Shown here: piece by piece, positions 25,823 through 33,597 of the stretch
How the letters are laid out: each line of letters begins with the position of its first letter
Numbering within the stretch: the stretch's first letter is position 1
NCBI GenBank assembly: GCA_027063645.1
Contig: JAMORK010000002.1
Span: 1-33,680 of the forward strand
From: Sulfurimonas sp.
Lineage (GTDB): Bacteria; Campylobacterota; Campylobacteria; Campylobacterales; Sulfurimonadaceae
Direction of reading: 5' to 3'
DNA length: 33,680 nt
The notes under the pieces: generated by a model
Seen by the model: only the letters and a program-made list of their open reading frames with translations
Told to the model about the DNA's origin: nothing
Databases searched by the model: none
Made by a program: the position numbers and the translations under genes

Positions 25823-26930
25823 ACTCTAGTATCCTCTCAATCTCATTCATTGCATCATCATTTTTAAGTCTAAATTTTATCTCAATACGTCGTGAAGCAA
25901 ACTTATTTTCTTTTCCATTCTCATCATATATAGCATCAAGATAAGAGCGTCCACTTGCAACAAGAAGAGGCTTTATGTTGTTCTTTTTTGTAAAATCAAG
26001 AGTTAAGAGGTAGTTCATAACAGCATAGGCTCTTTTTTGAGAAAGATTCAAGTTAAAAAGGTAATCTCCATCACTATCAGTATGTCCCTCTATCACTATA
26101 CGATCAAGCTGTTCTTTGATATTTTTGTTTGAAGTGAGTGCCCCAATATAGTTGATAAATACTTTCTTTAACTCTTTTTTTGAGCTCTCTTTGAGTGTAG
26201 CACTCCCTTTGTCAAATAAAATGTTGGAGCTTAGACGTAAACTTCCACTTTGTGCATCAATCTGTACATTTTTACCAAGACTTTGTTTGAGCTCAGCAAT
26301 CACTTTGATCTTTATCCCCGTAAGAGACTTGATTTTTGCTTTTTGAGCTTGTATCTTTGCAATAAGTGCATCATACTTTGTCTCTTTCTCCTCTATGGCA
26401 CGAAGGAGGGTTAGAAGCTCTTTATCTTTAAGCTTTAAGGTGTCCTCTTTGGCAGTAAGTGTGTTCGAGAGGATGAGGACTTTGTTTTCATAATCTTGGA
26501 TCTTTTTATTTTGTGTTTGAAGTGTTGCATTAGATTCATCAAGAAGATTTTGCATAATGATAACTTTGTCGTTAAAGTCATCTATCTTCATATTTTGAGA
26601 GAGAAGAATGTTGTTAAGATTGACTATCTCTTGTGTTTTTAATTCGAGTGCATCTTTAGAGATAAGTAGTGCATCTTTTGTAGAGTTGAGTTCTTGATTG
26701 CGCAATGCTAAAAGCATTTTGAGTTTTTGTACCTCTTTATCACGTAAGAGGAGCATCTCTAAGGAGCTCTCAAGAGAGTTCTCTTTGGATGCAAGGTTGT
26801 TTTTCAAAACAGTTGATTTAACTACAATAGCACCAATAAGTAAGATAAAGACAAAGAGTAAACCAGCCATCAGGTCTGCATAGGAGAGCCAAAAGTTACT
26901 CTCTTCGTTTTTTTTATCTTTAAAAAACAT
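25815..26930 (-). CDS. MotB/ZorB-like OmpA-family stator subunit
   Basis: The 371-residue protein begins with a short cytoplasmic tail and one membrane helix (about 16-40) in the MotB-type motif NFWLSYADLMAGLLF; Asp19 matches the ion-carrying aspartate of MotB. A long coiled coil follows (about 45-215, many heptad leucines and isoleucines), then an OmpA-C peptidoglycan-binding domain (about 220-355) with LFDKGSATLKESSKK, IVIEGHTDSDGDYLFNLNLSQKRA and FASRRIEIKF. MotB has only a short plug segment there, so the coiled-coil stalk is unusual. The ATG directly follows the stop of the MotA-like gene. It should be the peptidoglycan-anchored half of a proton- or sodium-driven channel. Confidence 0.88.
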   Translation of the reverse strand: MFFKDKKNEESNFWLSYADLMAGLLFVFILLIGAIVVKSTVLKNNLASKENSLESSLEMLLLRDKEVQKLKMLLALRNQELNSTKDALLISKDALELKTQEIVNLNNILLSQNMKIDDFNDKVIIMQNLLDESNATLQTQNKKIQDYENKVLILSNTLTAKEDTLKLKDKELLTLLRAIEEKETKYDALIAKIQAQKAKIKSLTGIKIKVIAELKQSLGKNVQIDAQSGSLRLSSNILFDKGSATLKESSKKELKKVFINYIGALTSNKNIKEQLDRIVIEGHTDSDGDYLFNLNLSQKRAYAVMNYLLTLDFTKKNNIKPLLVASGRSYLDAIYDENGKENKFASRRIEIKFRLKNDDAMNEIERILEYE

Positions 26931-28061
26931 CTATTTGTCTTTTATTTGGTTTGCAACCATCTGATGGTATTTTTTGATAGAATCTTGCACTTCACGACTC
27001 TCTAAACTGACATGAGAGGCAAAGTCTGCCAATTTGATCACAATTTGCCCTATCTCAGAATCGATTTTTTCAAAAGTTCGGTTGAGTGAGTTATTGAGCT
27101 GTGCACTATGGAGTTTTGTGGTTTTTTCAAAACTTTTTGTAGCAACTGTAAAATCTACAAGTGCTTTATCTATATGGTTTTGTGCACTTAGAGCATTATG
27201 GCTTATATCCATCTGTGAAAGGGTATGTTTGAGTTCACTAGAGACAGATTGTAGGTTATTTGCTAGCTGTGTAAAGTTTGTGTTTGTCTCATGCATAATA
27301 GTTTCAAAACTATTAAGGTGTTGTGCATTGAGTTGAGAGATAAACTCAAGATTAAAAGTCTCTTTGAGTGCTCCGAGGAATTTATTTTCTTTAAGATCGT
27401 ATTGAGTATATTTGTAGATGAGAAGCTCTTCTTCGCTCCAAATATATTCTGAGAAGTTATTTTTGATGCTCTTAAAGTAATGATCCACCTTACTAAGGCC
27501 ACGCTTTTCAAAATAGGTCCAGATAAGTGAGAGTAAGATACCATAGATAGAAGCAAAAAAAGCAGAGCCTACACCGCTTAAGAGAAGTGAGATTTCATGA
27601 TCAAGTGCTGCTGTATCTGTTACACTAAAGTTTGGCATTGAAAGCGCTATGGCAACAAAGGTTCCCAAAATACCAAGCATAGGAAATATAGATGAAGCTA
27701 CAGAAACAAAGTTGTCATTACGTATATCTCCATAGTACTCATTAAGATATTTTTCTATATCTAAAATCGATTTTGTTGTTTCATTGATGGTTAAAGAGTT
27801 TTGAATCAGTTTATTGTCTAGTTGTGTTTTAAGGTCTGTATATCCTGAACGGATTTTACAGATAGAGTAGTTCGCATTATGTTGAATAAAAAGTAAAAAT
27901 ATAAAAAGTATAAAACCTATCACCCCAAGTGCATGAACAGGTACATTAATATTGATTATATGAAGATAGCCAAGAATCATTGCTACAAAAAAAAGTACAG
28001 GGATGGTGGATATAACGATAAAGTTTGCTAAGCACCGAGTGGTGCTATGTGATGTTTGCAT
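26931..28061 (-). CDS. MotA/TolQ/ExbB-family (ZorA-like) proton channel subunit with long cytoplasmic tail
   Basis: The 376-residue protein has membrane helices near 13-30 and 42-60, a cytoplasmic segment, and two further helices near 125-145 and 160-185. The last two include the ExbB/MotA signature SIFPMLGILGTFVAIALS and SGVGSAFFASIYGILLSLIW. About 190 residues of helical, heptad-rich tail follow (for example SSELKHTLSQMDISHNAL), extending into the cytoplasm. This tail is long for ExbB or TolQ and recalls ZorA of Zorya defence systems and other non-flagellar 5:2 motors. It is adjacent to its MotB-like partner. No ZorC, ZorD or ZorE gene is next to it, so a defence role is not supported. Confidence 0.85.
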   Translation of the reverse strand: MQTSHSTTRCLANFIVISTIPVLFFVAMILGYLHIININVPVHALGVIGFILFIFLLFIQHNANYSICKIRSGYTDLKTQLDNKLIQNSLTINETTKSILDIEKYLNEYYGDIRNDNFVSVASSIFPMLGILGTFVAIALSMPNFSVTDTAALDHEISLLLSGVGSAFFASIYGILLSLIWTYFEKRGLSKVDHYFKSIKNNFSEYIWSEEELLIYKYTQYDLKENKFLGALKETFNLEFISQLNAQHLNSFETIMHETNTNFTQLANNLQSVSSELKHTLSQMDISHNALSAQNHIDKALVDFTVATKSFEKTTKLHSAQLNNSLNRTFEKIDSEIGQIVIKLADFASHVSLESREVQDSIKKYHQMVANQIKDK

Positions 28062-28091
28062 TAAAATTCCTAAGTCTTATATGTATTGATA

Positions 28092-28709
28092 TTACTTAGA
28101 AGCAATTTCAGTACCATCCTCATGCCATTTTTGAGGTGTAGATACAAGTTGTCCTTTGTTGTAAAAAGCTTTAAATCCAAGCTTGCCATTTCTGTACCAT
28201 TTTTTATGCACATCAACTTTTAAGCCATTTTTATACATCCCTTGACTTGCTTTTTTACCATTGTCGTACCATGTAGTTGATTCCCCGTTTTGAATGTCAT
28301 TTTTAAAATAAGCTCTACTTTTTTTACGACCATTACTATACCAAGTCATCACTTCACCATCTTGTTTTCCCGCTCTGTAGTAAGCAACTACAGCTTTCTT
28401 CCCATTTGAGTAGTTGGAAATGTATTCCCCATCTTGCTTCCCTTTTCTAAAGTAAGCAATCGTTTTAACCGTTCCATTTTCACGCCACTCCGTAAGTCTG
28501 CCATCTATCTCCCCAAGATAATAGGGCACAACTTTCTTTGTTTTTCCATTTTTAAAAAAAGTATAAGCATTTCCTGTAAAAGGAACATTTGAGGATTTCT
28601 CATAAGCTAAACCATCTTTTTTAACAATAGATGCAGCATCTATATTTTGGGCATTTAGCATTAAACTAAAGCAAGCAATTAAAACAGAAATGAACATAAT
28701 TTTTTTCAT
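28092..28709 (-). CDS. YwqK/MORN-type repeat protein with signal peptide
   Basis: The 205-residue protein has an N-terminal signal peptide (MKKIMFISVLIACFSLMLNA) and about seven imperfect repeats of some 22 residues with the core WYxNGKKxxxxYYKNGKxDG (for example TWYSNGRKKSRAYFKNDIQN and TWYDNGKKASQGMYKNGL). These match the MORN_2/YwqK repeat family, often mislabelled as toxin-antitoxin antitoxins; such beta-strand repeats are probably binding surfaces. It should be periplasmic or surface-exposed. It lies 30 bases upstream of the MotA-like gene on the same strand, so the two may be co-transcribed. Its function is unknown. Confidence 0.85.
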   Translation of the reverse strand: MKKIMFISVLIACFSLMLNAQNIDAASIVKKDGLAYEKSSNVPFTGNAYTFFKNGKTKKVVPYYLGEIDGRLTEWRENGTVKTIAYFRKGKQDGEYISNYSNGKKAVVAYYRAGKQDGEVMTWYSNGRKKSRAYFKNDIQNGESTTWYDNGKKASQGMYKNGLKVDVHKKWYRNGKLGFKAFYNKGQLVSTPQKWHEDGTEIASK

Positions 28710-28728
28710 GAAATACCTTTATATCTTT

Positions 28729-28737
28729 CTTATACCA
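28729..28737 (-). promoter_or_regulatory. Extended -10 promoter of the YwqK-type gene and perhaps the channel operon
   Basis: The minus strand reads TGG-TATAAG, 19 bases before the ATG at 28709, which has an AAAGG ribosome site. Confidence 0.5.
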
Positions 28738-28799
28738 TAAGCATATCAATTTATTTTATATTTAATACTGTAAGTGATATTATTTTTTATTATTTTTGT

Positions 28800-28809
28800 C
28801 ACAATTGTG
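28800..28809. repeat. 10-bp palindrome in the divergent intergenic region
   Basis: CACAATTGTG is a perfect palindrome in the AT-rich 208-base region between the divergent YwqK-type and RND operons. It could be a regulator site, but I cannot assign one. The rest of this gap shows only A/T runs and the two promoters. Confidence 0.35.
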
Positions 28810-28878
28810 TAGTATCGTAAAGATAATCGTTAATATTGAAATTATAAATCTATTGTGTTGTCTTTTTAGAGTTTATCA

Positions 28879-28886
28879 TATAAAAT
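28879..28886 (+). promoter_or_regulatory. Probable -10 box of the split-RND operon
   Basis: TATAAAAT lies 31 bases before the ATG at 28918, which has an AAAGG ribosome site. There is no TG extension. Confidence 0.4.
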
Positions 28887-28917
28887 GAAGTTATATAAAT
28901 AAAGTAAAGGTGATGGG

Positions 28918-29619
28918 ATGCAAAGAGAAGATAAATTTTTTAAAGTATTAGTTTTAGTAATTTTAATTATCTTACTTTTTATCTCTTACAAGGTATTTGG
29001 GGCAGTTGATTCTAAGAGTAGCTTTTATGAGTATAGGGGAGTAAAGGTGAACTTAGCACAGGTGCATAAGATTGAGCCAAGAGTTTCTTACTATGCCACA
29101 CTTTCAAGTGACTCATATGAACAAATCAACAAACAATATAGTACAAAATTAGATATGAATGAGATTCAAAATATAAAAAATTTTTTAACAATGGCTCCAC
29201 AAAGTGATTTTTACAATATAGAGATTAGTGCCTATATGATGTTTGATGATGAGAAGATAGAACTCTATCATTCTCAACAATATATCAAGCTATCTAAAGA
29301 ATATAGTGTCAATGAGTATCTTTTAGAGACATTACAAGCTTACGGTATTGACGATTTTCAATATAAGAACCTCTTAAAGATAAAAGACAAAAAATATAAA
29401 TCACGTGATAAGTTTATAGATGATGTCATCCTTTATGCAAAACTTAGAAGAGGTGCATGGAGTGAAAAAGAGATCCCCCGACTTGGTCTGAGTAAAAAAG
29501 GTGATAAGTTTATGCAGGCATTGCCTGAAGACTTAGAAGAGAAGCTACTTCAAGAAAAAGATATAAAAGCTATAGTAGTGGGTTTAACTCGTGCATATAG
29601 TGAATATTTAGGAATATAA
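28918..29619 (+). CDS. Membrane-anchored protein of unknown function, first gene of the split-RND operon
   Basis: The 233-residue protein has a short positively charged N-terminus, one membrane helix (about 9-30, VLVLVILIILLFISYKVFGA) and a roughly 200-residue region that is probably periplasmic, without cysteines or recognisable motifs. I do not recognise a family, and it lacks the lipoyl-type hairpin of RND adaptor proteins, so it is not an obvious membrane-fusion protein. Its stop shares one base with the ATG of the first RND gene (TAATG). This coupling suggests an accessory subunit of the transporter, but that rests on context alone. Confidence 0.75.
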   Translation: MQREDKFFKVLVLVILIILLFISYKVFGAVDSKSSFYEYRGVKVNLAQVHKIEPRVSYYATLSSDSYEQINKQYSTKLDMNEIQNIKNFLTMAPQSDFYNIEISAYMMFDDEKIELYHSQQYIKLSKEYSVNEYLLETLQAYGIDDFQYKNLLKIKDKKYKSRDKFIDDVILYAKLRRGAWSEKEIPRLGLSKKGDKFMQALPEDLEEKLLQEKDIKAIVVGLTRAYSEYLGI

Positions 29620-31202
29620 TGAATCAAAAAAAATATAAAATTAAAAATATAGCCGGCCATCTCTCTAAGGGATTTTTAAACAATCCACTTACTGCCATTT
29701 TAGCTTTTGCTATTCTCTCTTTGGGATATATCTCTTTAGAAGTAATGCCACGTGAGGAAGACCCTCAGATTGCAGTGAGTGGTGGTTCTATCATCGTTCC
29801 AATGCCAGGGGCATCACCTGATGAGATAGATAATGCAGTGCTCAAACCTCTTGAACGGCGTTTAAGTGAGATCAAGGGTATTAAAGATATCTACTCTACA
29901 GCGATGCATAATGTGGGGATGCTCAATGTTCAGTACAAGATAGGGGAAGATAGAGAAAGTTCAAATCTAAAACTATATGATAAGGTGATGCAAAATATGG
30001 ACTCACTTCCGGGTGGAACGATGATGCCAATTGTGAAACCTTTTGATATAGATATAGATGTGCCTATTGTAACTGTGGCATTTTATAAAAAAGAGGAGAA
30101 GGGGATAGACCATATCTACCTCTATAAGCAGATAAAAGATATACAACAAGAGATCAATGCGATTCAAGATATATCCAAGACAAACCTTAAAGGTGCTAAA
30201 AAACCACAGTTTAATGTTTTACTTGACTTAGATAAACTCTCTGCTTATCATATAAGTATAGGACAGGTGGTTCAGTCGATTCAAGCAATTGCAAAAAATG
30301 CCCCAGAGATAGATCTACCTACCAAGGACAATAGACTTATAGTATTTGGAGTGAAAAACGCGATTAACTCTGTTGATGACTTGAAGAATTTGATTATTGC
30401 TAAGTATATGGGTTCACTTATCTACTTAAAAGATATTGCAAATGTAGAATATTATTATGATATCCAAAACTACAAAGAGGCACTTATATCATATAAGGCA
30501 GATGGGGAACCAGAGCTTTCACAGACGAAAGATCAGGTAACTTTAGAGATCTCAAAGCTTAAAGGAACAAATGCTGTTGAGCTTGCCCAAAAGGTGATGG
30601 AGAACTTAGAAGAGAATGCCGAAGCCTTAGAAAAAAATGGACTTGGTTATATTGTAACTCGTAACTATGGAGAGAGAGCAAATGAGGCAGTAAATGAACT
30701 TGTCCATCATCTTGTATTAACTATTGGTATTATCGCTTTAATTTTGATTCCATTTTTAGGTTGGCGTGAGTCATTGGTTGTAACTATTGCTGTACCAATG
30801 ATCTTGGCTGCAACACTTTTTATCGCGTTTATGACTGATCAGACGATTAATCGTATCACTCTCTTTGCCTTTTTACTCTCCCTGGGTCTGATTGTTGATG
30901 ATGCTATTATTGTTATTGAAAATATCCATAGAAGGATGCATCTCAAAGAAACGCAAAATCAAACTTTTGATGAGATCATTATAGAAGCAACAGATGAGAT
31001 TGGGCCATCAACAAATATCGCAACAATAGCAATTATGCTTACAATGATACCTATGGCATTTGTTGGTGGGATGATGGGGCAATTTATGTTACCTATCCCT
31101 CTTAATGTTCCTGTTGCACTAGGGGTATCCCTCTTTGTAGCCTATGTTTTTGCCCCATATTTAGCAAAAAAACTGATTAAACGCACTAAAGGAACCCATT
31201 AA
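29619..31202 (+). CDS. RND transporter, N-terminal half (first of two split genes)
   Basis: The 527 residues match the first half of an AcrB-type permease, which is normally about 1040 residues in one chain. TM1 lies near 25-45, followed by the usual EVMPREEDPQ and VPMPGASPDEIDNAVLKPLE, a large periplasmic porter region (about 50-350), then TM2-TM6 (about 360-515). TM4 carries Asp427-Asp428 in LGLIVDDAIIVIENIHR, matching the proton-relay pair of AcrB. It ends after TM6 with a basic tail. The stop shares one base with the next start, which has its own AAAGGA ribosome site. No adaptor or outer-membrane channel gene is adjacent, so the substrate is unknown. Confidence 0.9.
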   Translation: MNQKKYKIKNIAGHLSKGFLNNPLTAILAFAILSLGYISLEVMPREEDPQIAVSGGSIIVPMPGASPDEIDNAVLKPLERRLSEIKGIKDIYSTAMHNVGMLNVQYKIGEDRESSNLKLYDKVMQNMDSLPGGTMMPIVKPFDIDIDVPIVTVAFYKKEEKGIDHIYLYKQIKDIQQEINAIQDISKTNLKGAKKPQFNVLLDLDKLSAYHISIGQVVQSIQAIAKNAPEIDLPTKDNRLIVFGVKNAINSVDDLKNLIIAKYMGSLIYLKDIANVEYYYDIQNYKEALISYKADGEPELSQTKDQVTLEISKLKGTNAVELAQKVMENLEENAEALEKNGLGYIVTRNYGERANEAVNELVHHLVLTIGIIALILIPFLGWRESLVVTIAVPMILAATLFIAFMTDQTINRITLFAFLLSLGLIVDDAIIVIENIHRRMHLKETQNQTFDEIIIEATDEIGPSTNIATIAIMLTMIPMAFVGGMMGQFMLPIPLNVPVALGVSLFVAYVFAPYLAKKLIKRTKGTH

Positions 31203-32995
31203 TGGATTTTGAAGATAGAATATATAATATAGTTAGCTCTAAAAAGAAGCAAAGAAAAGTTGGCTTTATCGTTTTAGGTTTTTTAATATTTGCAGTAGCA
31301 ATGATTCCAACGAAGATAGTTTTAGCCAAGATGCTTCCGGGAAAAAGTGCAAACACCTTTAGTATCTATGTAGATACTGCAACAAACTCAACTATGAATC
31401 AAACCAAAGAGGTGGTAGAGTGTGTTGCCAATATAATGAGGGGAGAAAAAGAGATTAAAAATATGGAGATGTTTTTAGGTCAAGGTGCTCCACTCGATTA
31501 TGCAGGTCTAGTAAAAGGGAGTGCATTTAAAGCACTCAAAAATCAGGCGGAGATAGTTATTAACCTAACGGATAAGCATCATCGTGAGGAACCCTCTTTT
31601 ATGATGGTGCATCGTCTTCGACCTATTGTTCAAAAGAGTTGTGAAAATCTTTACAAGGGAACAACGGTACGTTTTGTTGAGATGCCATCTGGTCCACCAA
31701 CATTTGCAACTATTGTTGTAAACCTTTATGGAAAAAACTCTCTTCTTTTACGCCAAACATCTAAGATAGTTAAAGAATCTCTCGCAGAGACAGAGGGCTT
31801 GGTAGATATAGATGTGATGCAAGATGATGTGTATGAGAAGTATGAGATTATCCCTAATGTTGAAAAGATTATAAGTTCAAGTCTTTCAGTAGAACAGGTG
31901 AGTAATATCTTATACCTTGCATTTAAAGGGAATGTAGTTGCGACAAAAAACTCAGTATTACAACAAGATCAGATCCCTATTTATGTATCTTTGGATAAAG
32001 AAACAAGAACACTTGAACATGGAAATAAAGAGGACTTAGAGTTAAAACTCTCACGTTTAAAACTTTTAAATAAACAGGGGATAATGGTGCCTGTAAAAGA
32101 GGTGATAGATATTCACCCCATCGTAGCAAATCCAACAATTTTTAAGAAAAATATGCGTAATATGGTTTCGGTAACAGCAGAGTGTGATTTAGTCTCTCAA
32201 GTGTATCCTTTAATGGATGCAAGAGAGTTGATGATAACAAAGCTAGAGAAAGATTTTGATGTAGAGAGATTAACTGGAGCAAGTACTTATATGTTTGACC
32301 TTGCACTTGTGCATAAAGTAACAGGGGAAAAAGTACTTGTTCGATGGGATGGGGAGATGAAAGTTTCTCTTGACACCTTCAGAGATCTTGGTGGGGCATT
32401 TATTGCAGCATTAGTATTGATGTTTCTACTTATGGTTGTATACTATAAATCTTTTGCTTTAAGTGGCATTGTTCTTGTTGGAAGTTTTTTATCTATCATT
32501 GGTGTTATTATAGGCCACTACATCACTGACCTTATTGCTTTATGGCTTACTGGAGTACATTTTTATCTTACGGCAACCTCTCTTATTGGATTTATCTCTT
32601 TAATGGGGATTAGTGCAAGAAGTTCTTTACTTCTTATAGATTTTACAAAATCTCTTATAGAGAGTGGTATAGAAAAAAATCGTGCTATTGCAATATCAAC
32701 AGCAACCCGTGCTAAACCTATCCTTTTAACAGCAGTAGCCATTATATTGGGTTCACTATTACTTGCAACTGACCCTATCTTTGGTGGTTTAGGTATTGCA
32801 CTTATCTTTGGTAGTATAGCTTCTACTTTAGTATCACTCTTTTATATACCAGTACTGATGGCAAAAACAGAGGCTATATGCCCTGCAAATGGTGCTGTAA
32901 AGTGTGAAGAGGGTGAAGGTATCAACGAAGCACATATGGATGTAGATGCTATAGCACCTGAGGTACACCATGGCAATCCAATCCCTGTAGATTAA
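31202..32995 (+). CDS. RND transporter, C-terminal half (second of two split genes)
   Basis: The 597 residues match the second half of an AcrB-type permease. TM7 is near 20-42, a second porter region follows (about 45-390, including FVEMPSGPPTFATIVVNLYG), then TM8-TM12 (about 395-560). TM10 contains SLMGISARSSLLLIDF, where Arg473 stands at the place of the relay Lys940 of AcrB. A short acidic, histidine-containing tail follows. It should assemble with the upstream half to form one 12-helix protomer. The ATG has an AAAGGA site eight bases upstream inside the first gene, indicating a real start and not a frameshift remnant. Confidence 0.9.
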   Translation: MDFEDRIYNIVSSKKKQRKVGFIVLGFLIFAVAMIPTKIVLAKMLPGKSANTFSIYVDTATNSTMNQTKEVVECVANIMRGEKEIKNMEMFLGQGAPLDYAGLVKGSAFKALKNQAEIVINLTDKHHREEPSFMMVHRLRPIVQKSCENLYKGTTVRFVEMPSGPPTFATIVVNLYGKNSLLLRQTSKIVKESLAETEGLVDIDVMQDDVYEKYEIIPNVEKIISSSLSVEQVSNILYLAFKGNVVATKNSVLQQDQIPIYVSLDKETRTLEHGNKEDLELKLSRLKLLNKQGIMVPVKEVIDIHPIVANPTIFKKNMRNMVSVTAECDLVSQVYPLMDARELMITKLEKDFDVERLTGASTYMFDLALVHKVTGEKVLVRWDGEMKVSLDTFRDLGGAFIAALVLMFLLMVVYYKSFALSGIVLVGSFLSIIGVIIGHYITDLIALWLTGVHFYLTATSLIGFISLMGISARSSLLLIDFTKSLIESGIEKNRAIAISTATRAKPILLTAVAIILGSLLLATDPIFGGLGIALIFGSIASTLVSLFYIPVLMAKTEAICPANGAVKCEEGEGINEAHMDVDAIAPEVHHGNPIPVD

Positions 32996-33005
32996 AGTTT
33001 TTTAT

Positions 33006-33014
33006 TGCTATAAT
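33006..33014 (+). promoter_or_regulatory. Extended -10 promoter of the P-loop kinase gene
   Basis: TGC-TATAAT lies 40 bases before the ATG at 33055, directly after the RND operon, so the kinase gene probably has its own transcript. Confidence 0.55.
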
Positions 33015-33054
33015 TAAGCATTAAAATTAAATATTATGTAGCACAAGGGATTTG

Positions 33055-33594
33055 ATGTCAAGTTTATTATTACTTCGAGGGGCAATGGGTGCTGGAAAAA
33101 GTTCAGTTGCACTAACTTTACAAACCTATGTAGATAAACTTATAGTTATAGAAATTGATGATATAAAAAAAGAAAAATATGGAACAACAGAAATATGTAA
33201 TCCTAAAATTGATTTTGCAGAAGCTGGTATACAAGCGAAAAAGGCTTTGAGAGATGGATATCATGTTATTGTTGCAGAAGTATTATGTGAAAAACAGCAT
33301 GTTGAGTATCTTTTGAATGGTGCAGAGATTTTGGATGGTATTTATGACACATCTTTATCTTTTATCTGGTTGGATTGTTCTGTTAAAACAGCATTACGAA
33401 GAAATAAAACAAGATTTTATCCTCAAATAGTAAAACATCAACATCGTAGATATACTACTTGCATTAAATATGAAAATGAACTTGTAATTCAAACAGATAA
33501 GCTTTCGATTACAGATGTATCACATTTAGTATTAAAACATTTTTTTAAAGAAAACGATATGCAAGAGTGCATATCGTTTAGGAAAAAGAGCTAA
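33055..33594 (+). CDS. P-loop ATP-binding protein, small-molecule kinase-like
   Basis: I start at the ATG at 33055 with AAGGGA upstream; a TTG one codon earlier is too close to that site. The 179 residues open with SSLLLLRGAMGAGKSSVALT, a Walker A motif (GAMGAGKSS), then a substrate-site-like IEIDDIKKEKYG. HVIVAEVLCEK and SFIWLDCSVKTALRRNKTR resemble the strand and LID-arginine parts of the AAA_33/chloramphenicol phosphotransferase-like kinases. It should be cytosolic. The substrate is unknown, and a tRNA or nucleotide kinase cannot be excluded. The last codons encode a perfect 12-bp hairpin that probably terminates the convergent gene. Confidence 0.75.
   Translation: MSSLLLLRGAMGAGKSSVALTLQTYVDKLIVIEIDDIKKEKYGTTEICNPKIDFAEAGIQAKKALRDGYHVIVAEVLCEKQHVEYLLNGAEILDGIYDTSLSFIWLDCSVKTALRRNKTRFYPQIVKHQHRRYTTCIKYENELVIQTDKLSITDVSHLVLKHFFKENDMQECISFRKKS
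33552..33579. terminator. Perfect 12-bp hairpin, probable terminator for the convergent genes
   Basis: AAACGATATGCA, loop AGAG, and TGCATATCGTTT pair perfectly. On the minus strand the stem is followed by TCTTT after its terminal T-run and lies 19 bases after the minus-strand stop, a good intrinsic terminator. On the plus strand it lies inside the final codons of the kinase gene. Confidence 0.7.
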
Positions 33595-33597
33595 AGA

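Noticed and set aside
25815-28061. Complete Zorya anti-phage system
   Set aside because: Only ZorA/ZorB-like subunits are present. The neighbours are a repeat protein, a 51-residue protein and an AMIN protein, with no helicase or nuclease effector.
28041-28061. Hairpin AGCACC-GAGT-GGTGCT near the MotA-like gene start
   Set aside because: It is only 6 bp, lies within codons, and has no T-run or conserved position suggesting a regulatory role.
28092-28709. Toxin-antitoxin antitoxin (the common YwqK label)
   Set aside because: The protein has a signal peptide and MORN-like repeats, and no toxin gene is adjacent. The label comes from database naming, not function.
31180-31210. Frameshift or nonsense mutation in a single RND gene
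   Set aside because: The second gene has its own AAAGGA ribosome site and ATG, the break is at the natural TM6-TM7 linker, and both halves are complete at their ends.
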